Origin: Catellatospora vulcania
GTDB taxonomy: Bacteria > Actinomycetota > Actinomycetes > Mycobacteriales > Micromonosporaceae
DNA: 64,000 bases
Direction: 5' to 3'
Assembly (NCBI RefSeq): GCF_009720385.1
Contig: NZ_ML769302.1
Location: forward strand, 1-64,000
In this document: positions 59,473-64,000 of the stretch, in pieces
Layout: every line of letters begins with the position of its first letter
Position numbering within the stretch: the first letter of the stretch is position 1
Program-made: the position numbers and the translations under genes
Notes under the pieces: model-generated
Databases searched by the model: none
Told to the model about the DNA's origin: nothing
The model's input: the letters and a program-made list of their open reading frames with translations, nothing else

Positions 59473-59775
59473 CTATGACCGGACCAGGCGAGCGATCGCC
59501 TCGGTGGCTTCCTTGACTTTGGCGGTGGGATCGCCCTGCCGGGCGGCGTCCACCACGCAGTGGTTGAGGTGGCCCTCCAGCAGACCGAGCGCCACCGCCT
59601 GCAGCGCACGGGTGGCGGCCGAGATCTGCGTGAGGACGTCGACGCAGTAAGTGTCCTGCTCGACCATCCGCTGCAGCCCGCGGACCTGCCCCTCGACCCG
59701 CTTCAGTCGCGCGAGCAGCGCCTGCTTGTCGTCGTCGTGGGCGTAACTGACCGGGGTCTTCTCCGTGCTCTCCAC
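59473..59775 (-). CDS. csoR: CsoR copper-sensing transcriptional repressor
   Basis: A 100-residue all-helical repressor of the CsoR/RcnR family. DKQALLARLKRVEGQVRGLQRMVEQDTYCVDVLTQ carries the first Cu(I) Cys, GHLNHCV the His and second Cys: the C-H-C ligand set that defines CsoR. The GTG at 59775 is 6 nt after TATGGT, and the operator at 59786-59800 covers that hexamer, so it should repress itself and the operon. An upstream open frame lacks any start support. Confidence 0.94.
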   Translation of the reverse strand: MESTEKTPVSYAHDDDKQALLARLKRVEGQVRGLQRMVEQDTYCVDVLTQISAATRALQAVALGLLEGHLNHCVVDAARQGDPTAKVKEATEAIARLVRS

Positions 59776-59785
59776 GATTTCACCA

Positions 59786-59800
59786 TACCCCCTGGGGGTA
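59786..59800. promoter_or_regulatory. CsoR operator
   Basis: TACCCCC-T-GGGGGTA, the GC-tract dyad typical of CsoR sites. It overlaps the -10-like TATGGT (59782-59787) of csoR. Confidence 0.85.
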
Positions 59801-59886
59801 CCCCCGCCAACCTTCGCGGAGTGTCGCCGAACACGCCGATCTGACCGATGCTGCACCGATCATGCACTTTTGTCGTTATAGACCAC

Positions 59887-60876
59887 GTGTCGAACTCCGC
59901 CACGCGGCGCCTCGTGTTATGGGCCGGCGCGACGCTCATCGCGTCGACCGTGCTCATGTCGGGCGCCGCGCACGCCGAACCGTCGAGCGCCGAGCTCGAC
60001 CGCCAGATCCGTGCCAAGTCCGACCAGCTTGAGGTGGTCGTGGAGAGATACCACGACCTGCGCGACGACCTCAAGACGACGGCGGCGCAGACCGGGGTCC
60101 TGCAGCGCCAGATCGACCCGTTGAAGGAGCAGATCACTTCCCGCCGCGGCGCCGTCGGGCGGCTGGCGGCCGCCGGGTACCGGTCCAGCCGGTCCATGTC
60201 ACTGTCGCTGCTGCTCGACGCGGGCACCACCCGCGACATCGTCGACCGGCTGCTGCTGATGAAGTCGTTCACCCAGCACCAGCAGCGCGAGATCGACGAG
60301 CTGGCGCTCACCTCGGAGCGGTACGCCACCGCCCGGCGCACCCTGGACGCGCTGATCGACCAGCAGAAGAATCAGCAGAAGCAGCTCAGCCGCCAGCAGA
60401 CCACGATCGAGTCCGCGATCAAGGAACTCAAGGCGCTACGCCTCAAGGCGTACGGCCCGACCGGCCGGGTGGCGCGCGTCGAGGACAAGGCGAAGCCGCC
60501 CGTGCCACGGCTGGCCGGAGCGGGCGAGAAGGTCCTGAAGTACGCGCTGGCGCAGATCGGCAAGGACTACAAGTGGGCCGGGGAGGGTCCGGGTGGCTTC
60601 GACTGCTCGGGGCTGGTCGCCGCCACGTTCCGCACGATCGGCATCCAGCTGCCGCACAGCTCCGGCCGGCAGCAGCAGCGCGCCCGCACCATCTCCCGCG
60701 GCCAGCTCGTCCCCGGCGACCTGATCTTCTTCTACCGCGACGTCCACCACGTAGGCATCTACCTGGGCGGCAACAAGATGGTCCACGCCCCCCAATACGG
60801 CGAGCGCGTCCGCGTGGACCCCATCGACTCCCTCCCCATCAACAGCTTCGGCCGCGTCGTCCTCTCCACCCACTGA
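59887..60876 (+). CDS. NlpC/P60 peptidoglycan hydrolase with N-terminal coiled coil
   Basis: An exported endopeptidase of about 329 residues. A signal peptide (LVLWAGATLIASTVLMSGAAHA) is followed by a long coiled coil (about 30-210) and a C-terminal NlpC/P60 domain with the catalytic Cys in FDCSGLV, His in HHVGIYLG and a third polar residue in MVHAPQYG. Related RipC-type hydrolases cut stem peptides at the septum and are gated by FtsEX. The GTG at 59887 is chosen from the signal peptide; TATAGA lies 4 nt before it, and there is no ribosome-binding site. It is divergent from csoR. Confidence 0.9.
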   Translation: MSNSATRRLVLWAGATLIASTVLMSGAAHAEPSSAELDRQIRAKSDQLEVVVERYHDLRDDLKTTAAQTGVLQRQIDPLKEQITSRRGAVGRLAAAGYRSSRSMSLSLLLDAGTTRDIVDRLLLMKSFTQHQQREIDELALTSERYATARRTLDALIDQQKNQQKQLSRQQTTIESAIKELKALRLKAYGPTGRVARVEDKAKPPVPRLAGAGEKVLKYALAQIGKDYKWAGEGPGGFDCSGLVAATFRTIGIQLPHSSGRQQQRARTISRGQLVPGDLIFFYRDVHHVGIYLGGNKMVHAPQYGERVRVDPIDSLPINSFGRVVLSTH

Positions 60877-60897
60877 CCCCGCCCCCACCCCACCCTC

Positions 60898-60966
60898 TGC
60901 CGCAACTCTTAAAGACTTGCGGCCTCAGACGGGTGCCGAGGCCGCAAGTCTTTAAGAGTTGCGGCA
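60898..60966. repeat. Palindromic repeat family B, copy 2
   Basis: Arms 60898-60926 and 60938-60966 are exact 29-nt complements around an 11-nt loop. The core is GCAACTCTTAAAGACT-T-GCGGCCTC: the C of copy 1 is T here and its partner G is A, a compensated change. It lies between the convergent stops of the NlpC/P60 and livM genes. Confidence 0.88.
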
Positions 60967-60969
60967 GGT

Positions 60970-61006
60970 GGGGGTGGGGGTGGGGGTCAGGGGCGAGGGG
61001 CGGGGG
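60970..61006 (+). other. G-quadruplex-type tract at the 3' end of livM
   Basis: Six G-runs of four to five bases (GGGGG-T-GGGGG-T-GGGGG-TCA-GGGG-CGA-GGGG-C-GGGGG) on the plus strand, overlapping the last codons of livM. The loops of 1-3 nt satisfy the usual G4 pattern. Confidence 0.6.
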
Positions 61007-62048
61007 TGACGGAGCGGCGGAGGGCGGTGAGGCGGGTGCCGAGGCCGGCGAGGCCGCCGGGGAAGAAGTAGACGGCCAGGATGAAGATGGTGCCCAGCAC
61101 GAACAGGGGCTGGGACAGGGGGCCGGCCAGCACGCCGGGCAGCGAGTCGACCGCGCCGGACGAGCCGAGGTCGGTCAGCCGGTGGTCCAGGTAGGTGAAC
61201 AGCACCCCGCCCAGCACCGGGCCGAACCGGGTGCCGGGACCGCCGAGCACCACCATCACCAGCAGGGTGAGCGTCAGGTCCGACGACGCGACGTGCGGCG
61301 AGGCGCCGGCCGCGAGCAGCAGGTACACCACGCCGCCGAGCGCGGCCAGCGAGCTGGACAGGGTGAACGAGACCAGCTTGAAGCGGTACGGGTCCAGCCC
61401 CAGCACCCCGATGCGCCGCTCGTCGTCGCGCAGGCCCGCGAACACCCGCCCGGTCGGCGACTGCGCCACCCGGTGCAGCACGACCACGACCAGGGTGAGG
61501 TACGCCAGCGCGAGCCAGTACAGGTTGACCGTGTTGACGACGCCGACCAGCGCGTCGGGCAGCCCGGAGGCGTCCAGCGACAGGCCCTCCTCGCCACCGG
61601 TCAGGCCGCCCGGGTCCCGGGCCACCAGGATCGCGCCGACCTGGCCGAACGCGAGGGTGACCATGGAGAACGCGATGCCGTGCACGCGCAGCGCGACCGC
61701 GCCCAGGGCCGTCGCGACGGTGGTCGCGAACAGCACCGCCAGCAGCGCGGCCAGTGGCAGCGGGTAGCCGTACTTGGTGATGAGGATGTCGGTGCCGTAG
61801 ACGCCGAGCGCGAAGTAGAGCGCGTGCCCGAACGAGAGCAGGCCGGTGCGCCCGAACAGCAGGTCGTAGCCGGCCGCTAGGCCGCCGAAGACCAGGCACA
61901 GCGCCAGCACCTGCAGCGCCCCGGGCGAGTTGATCGGCCCGTCGAACAGCCCGGGGATCGTGATCCCGCTGTACGGCAGCACGGCCAGCAGCACGAAGGC
62001 CGCCACCGGCCAGTACCGCTTGAACAGTGCGGACGGGGTCGTGGTCAT
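60987..62048 (-). CDS. livM: Branched-chain amino acid-type ABC transporter permease LivM
   Basis: A 353-residue permease with about ten membrane helices. LLFGRTGLLSFGHALYFALGVY is the LivM family block, and the coupling-type loop GLRDDERRIGVLGLDPYRFKLVSFTLS is complete. With LivH it forms the membrane pore of a LivFGHMK-type importer for branched-chain amino acids, amides or urea; the substrate cannot be told without the binding protein, which is not in view. Its ATG overlaps the livH stop by four bases (ATGA). Confidence 0.93.
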   Translation of the reverse strand: MTTTPSALFKRYWPVAAFVLLAVLPYSGITIPGLFDGPINSPGALQVLALCLVFGGLAAGYDLLFGRTGLLSFGHALYFALGVYGTDILITKYGYPLPLAALLAVLFATTVATALGAVALRVHGIAFSMVTLAFGQVGAILVARDPGGLTGGEEGLSLDASGLPDALVGVVNTVNLYWLALAYLTLVVVVLHRVAQSPTGRVFAGLRDDERRIGVLGLDPYRFKLVSFTLSSSLAALGGVVYLLLAAGASPHVASSDLTLTLLVMVVLGGPGTRFGPVLGGVLFTYLDHRLTDLGSSGAVDSLPGVLAGPLSQPLFVLGTIFILAVYFFPGGLAGLGTRLTALRRSVTPAPRP

Positions 62049-62935
62049 GCGGTCGCCGCCTTTCCGGCCAGGCCCGCGGGACGCCACAGCAGCACGACGG
62101 CCAGCAGCGCGACCACGCAGATGTCTCCGGCGCCCGAGGTGCCGTAGTAGTTGACGAACTGCTGGAGCAGGCCCACCGCGACCGCGGCGACCGCCGAGCC
62201 GGACACCGAGCCCATGCCGCCGATCACGACGACGATGAACGCGAAGATCAGCAGGGATGCGCCGCTGGTCGGCGAGACGCTGCCGAAGTACACCCCGGAC
62301 AGCGCGCCCGCGAGCGCCGCGGCCGCCCCGCCGATGGCGAACACCAGAGTGAAGGCCTTGCGCACGTCGATGCCGAGCGCGGTCACCATCTCCCGGTTCT
62401 CCACCCCTGCCCGGATGATCAGGCCGTACCGGGTCCAGCGCAGGAAGGCCAGCAGCAGGCCGAGCACCACCACCGCGGCGACGATCAACAGCAGCCGGTC
62501 CAGTGGCACCCGGGCGCCGGCCAGGGTGACGACGTCCTGGGTCCAGGACGGGCGCGGGAACGGGCGCGGGTCCGCGCCGAACCCGGCCTGCAGCGCGGCC
62601 ACCCCGGCCAGCGACAGGCCGACGGTCACCAGCACCTGCTCGATGGTGCGCGAGTAGAGCGGCCGGATCATGACCAGTTCCACCAGCGCGGCGACCACGG
62701 TCCCGGCCACCACGCCGAAGGCGACGGCGAGCACGAAGCCCCACCCGTCGGGGCCCGCGCCGGGCAGGTTGCCCGCGGCCCACCAGGTGGCGTACGCGCC
62801 GACGGACAGGAACAGCCCGTGCGCGAAGTTGAGCACGTCGGCCAGCCCGAACACGAGCGACAGGCCCGACGCGACGAGGAAGTACAGCGCCGCCAGGCCG
62901 AGCCCGGTGACGGTCATCAGGACGATCGTCGACAT
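62045..62935 (-). CDS. livH: Branched-chain amino acid-type ABC transporter permease LivH
   Basis: A 296-residue permease with about eight helices. SGLSLVFGLADVLNFAHGLFLSVGAY and AGVENREMVTALGIDVRKAFTLVFAIGGAAAALAG are the standard LivH blocks including the loop that contacts the ATPase. It overlaps the livF stop by one base and livM by four, so the operon is translationally coupled throughout. Confidence 0.93.
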   Translation of the reverse strand: MSTIVLMTVTGLGLAALYFLVASGLSLVFGLADVLNFAHGLFLSVGAYATWWAAGNLPGAGPDGWGFVLAVAFGVVAGTVVAALVELVMIRPLYSRTIEQVLVTVGLSLAGVAALQAGFGADPRPFPRPSWTQDVVTLAGARVPLDRLLLIVAAVVVLGLLLAFLRWTRYGLIIRAGVENREMVTALGIDVRKAFTLVFAIGGAAAALAGALSGVYFGSVSPTSGASLLIFAFIVVVIGGMGSVSGSAVAAVAVGLLQQFVNYYGTSGAGDICVVALLAVVLLWRPAGLAGKAATA

Positions 62936-63744
62936 CAGTGCCCCCCGGCAGCGTTGACGGCCAGCAGAGACTTGGTGAGCGCGGGGTCGGCCAGCAACTG
63001 CTCGCCCGGCCCGGTCCAGGCGACCTGACCCGCGGCGATGACGACGGCGTCGCCGGCGAGCCTGCGTACGACGGCGAGGTTCTGCTCGACGAGCAGCACC
63101 GGCACCGCCTGCGCGGCCCGTTCCAGGGCCTCGGCCACCTCGGTGACCACCTTGGGCGCGAGGCCCTTGGTCGGTTCGTCGATCAGCAGCAGCCGGTTGG
63201 GGTTGAGCAGCACCCGGCCCAGCGACAGCATCTGCTGCTGCCCGCCGGACAGCGAGCCCGCCCGCTGCCTGGCCCGCTTGGACAGCTCGGGGAACAGGCC
63301 GAAGACGAGGTCGTAGTCGGGGGTGTCGGTGCGCTCCGCCAGCCGCAGGTTCTCCGCGACGGTCAACCCGGCGAACACGTTCCGGTCCTCGGGCACGTAG
63401 CCCAGACCCCCCTTGACCAGCGCGTGGGTGGGCCTGCCGAGGATCTGCTCGCCGCCCAGCCGGACCGACCCGGTGGCAGACCCGTTGCGCGGGGTCAGCC
63501 CCAGGATCGCGCGCAACGTGGTCGACTTGCCCACCCCGTTGCGGCCCAGCAGCACGGTCACGCCCGAGGCCGCGACCTCGAACGACACCCCCTGCAGGAT
63601 GTGCAGCCCGGCGATGCGCACCGACAGGTTCTCGACCTGCAGCAGTGCCGCCGCGCCCGGCGCGGACGTCGACTCGTCGGCGGTGGTCGTCGCGCTGCCG
63701 GGACTCGCCGGATGGGGCTCGCCGGTTCGCTCGTCGGCCTTCAC
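62935..63744 (-). CDS. livF: ABC transporter ATPase LivF
   Basis: A 269-residue ABC ATPase. Walker A is GRNGVGKST, the signature LSGGQQQ, Walker B LLLIDEPTKGL, and the H-loop equivalent is in VLLVEQN (LivF has Gln instead of His at this position, as seen here). An extra 35-residue Ala/Ser/Thr-rich N-terminus precedes the domain. The GTG overlaps the livG stop by four bases. Confidence 0.93.
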   Translation of the reverse strand: MKADERTGEPHPASPGSATTTADESTSAPGAAALLQVENLSVRIAGLHILQGVSFEVAASGVTVLLGRNGVGKSTTLRAILGLTPRNGSATGSVRLGGEQILGRPTHALVKGGLGYVPEDRNVFAGLTVAENLRLAERTDTPDYDLVFGLFPELSKRARQRAGSLSGGQQQMLSLGRVLLNPNRLLLIDEPTKGLAPKVVTEVAEALERAAQAVPVLLVEQNLAVVRRLAGDAVVIAAGQVAWTGPGEQLLADPALTKSLLAVNAAGGH

Positions 63745-64000
63745 AGTCCCTCCCCCAGGTATGCCTCCTGCACGGTGGCGTTGGCCATCACCGCGTCGGG
63801 GGTGTCGCAGGCCAGCAGCGCACCGTGGTGCATGACGGCGATGCGGTCGGCCAGTTCCAGGATCACGTCCATGTGGTGCTCCACCATGAGCACGCTGCGA
63901 CCGCTGTGGGCGGTCAGGTCCCTGATCACCTCGACCAGCTCGGGCACGTCCTCGGCGGACACCCCGGCCATCGGCTCGTCGAGCAGCAGCACCGACGGGT
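63741..64000 (-). CDS. livG: ABC transporter ATPase LivG, C-terminal part (cut by window edge)
   Basis: The last 86 codons: Walker B LLLDEPMAGV, D-loop region, H-loop VLMVEHHMDVIL and the LivG ending ATVQEAYLGEGL. The N-terminal Walker A half lies beyond the window edge. Confidence 0.9.
   Translation of the reverse strand, partial: PSVLLLDEPMAGVSAEDVPELVEVIRDLTAHSGRSVLMVEHHMDVILELADRIAVMHHGALLACDTPDAVMANATVQEAYLGEGL

Overview
This 64 kb window is chromosomal DNA from a high-GC actinobacterium, most probably a member of the Micromonosporaceae (the Actinoplanes/Catellatospora/Micromonospora neighbourhood). The grounds are the very GC-rich codon use, frequent GTG starts, many genes that appear to be translated from leaderless mRNAs, and several gene orders known only from Actinobacteria: galU / glp(moeA) / rimJ / glpR(sepX), 5-formyl-THF cyclo-ligase next to a Ruc-type zinc-ribbon chaperone, rsmI divergent from a protein mannosyltransferase, and an intein-containing Rv2578c-type radical SAM protein. 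Genus-level placement is inference. I see no prophage, transposase, CRISPR array or rRNA operon; most of the window is core genome.

Layout. 1-4.7 kb (minus strand): assimilatory sulfate genes cysN (cut by the window edge) and cysD, a CysQ-type phosphatase, an undecaprenyl-phosphate glycosylphosphotransferase, and pth. 4.7-8.8 kb: rplY (L25), prs, an orphan LuxR-type HTH gene, glmU and tRNA-Gln(UUG). 8.9-12.4 kb: an HTH protein with a LAGLIDADG-like region, a delta-9-type desaturase with its TetR-family neighbour, and two tandem DUF4383 genes. 12.5-19.2 kb: an ABC-F ATPase, ispE, ksgA, a cytochrome P450, a DUF805 gene and a TatD nuclease. 19.3-26.8 kb: an unknown 410-aa protein, metG, a repeat-rich membrane protein, rsmI and pmt. 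26.9-35.1 kb: a stop-interrupted small gene, tRNA-Ala(CGC), the divisome-associated glpR-rimJ-glp-galU cluster with an upstream GGDEF protein, then the folate cyclo-ligase and ruc behind a CIRCE element.

35.1-45.4 kb: small membrane and unknown proteins, a Fur-family regulator, a RecB-like Fe-S nuclease, marC, a PHP phosphoesterase, a sigma factor with a membrane-anchored partner, a PH-domain protein preceded by a 52-residue micro-ORF, a DUF6758 protein, a SpoU methyltransferase and a MaoC hydratase. 45.5-55.9 kb: a DCC thiol oxidoreductase, thioredoxin, the SOS-box-controlled radical SAM/intein gene, an acyl-CoA dehydrogenase, three tandem DUF4190 genes, an SDR, a CoA-ester lyase and dimethylargininase. 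55.9-60.9 kb: a complete copper module (csoR, copZ, a His-rich membrane-anchored protein, copA) and a divergent NlpC/P60 peptidoglycan hydrolase. 61-64 kb: most of a branched-chain amino-acid-type ABC transporter operon (livM, livH, livF, partial livG).

The most unusual material is non-coding. Four copies of one long palindrome (core TAGACGTTGGCCTAT) and two copies of a second one (core GCAACTCTTAAAGACT) sit at gene 3' ends, with base changes compensated across the stems. Three operators fit known regulons: CIRCE before ruc, a LexA box before the radical SAM gene, and a CsoR site before csoR. About fourteen genes show a TANNNT hexamer 6-9 nt before the start codon, and that spacing decided several start choices here.
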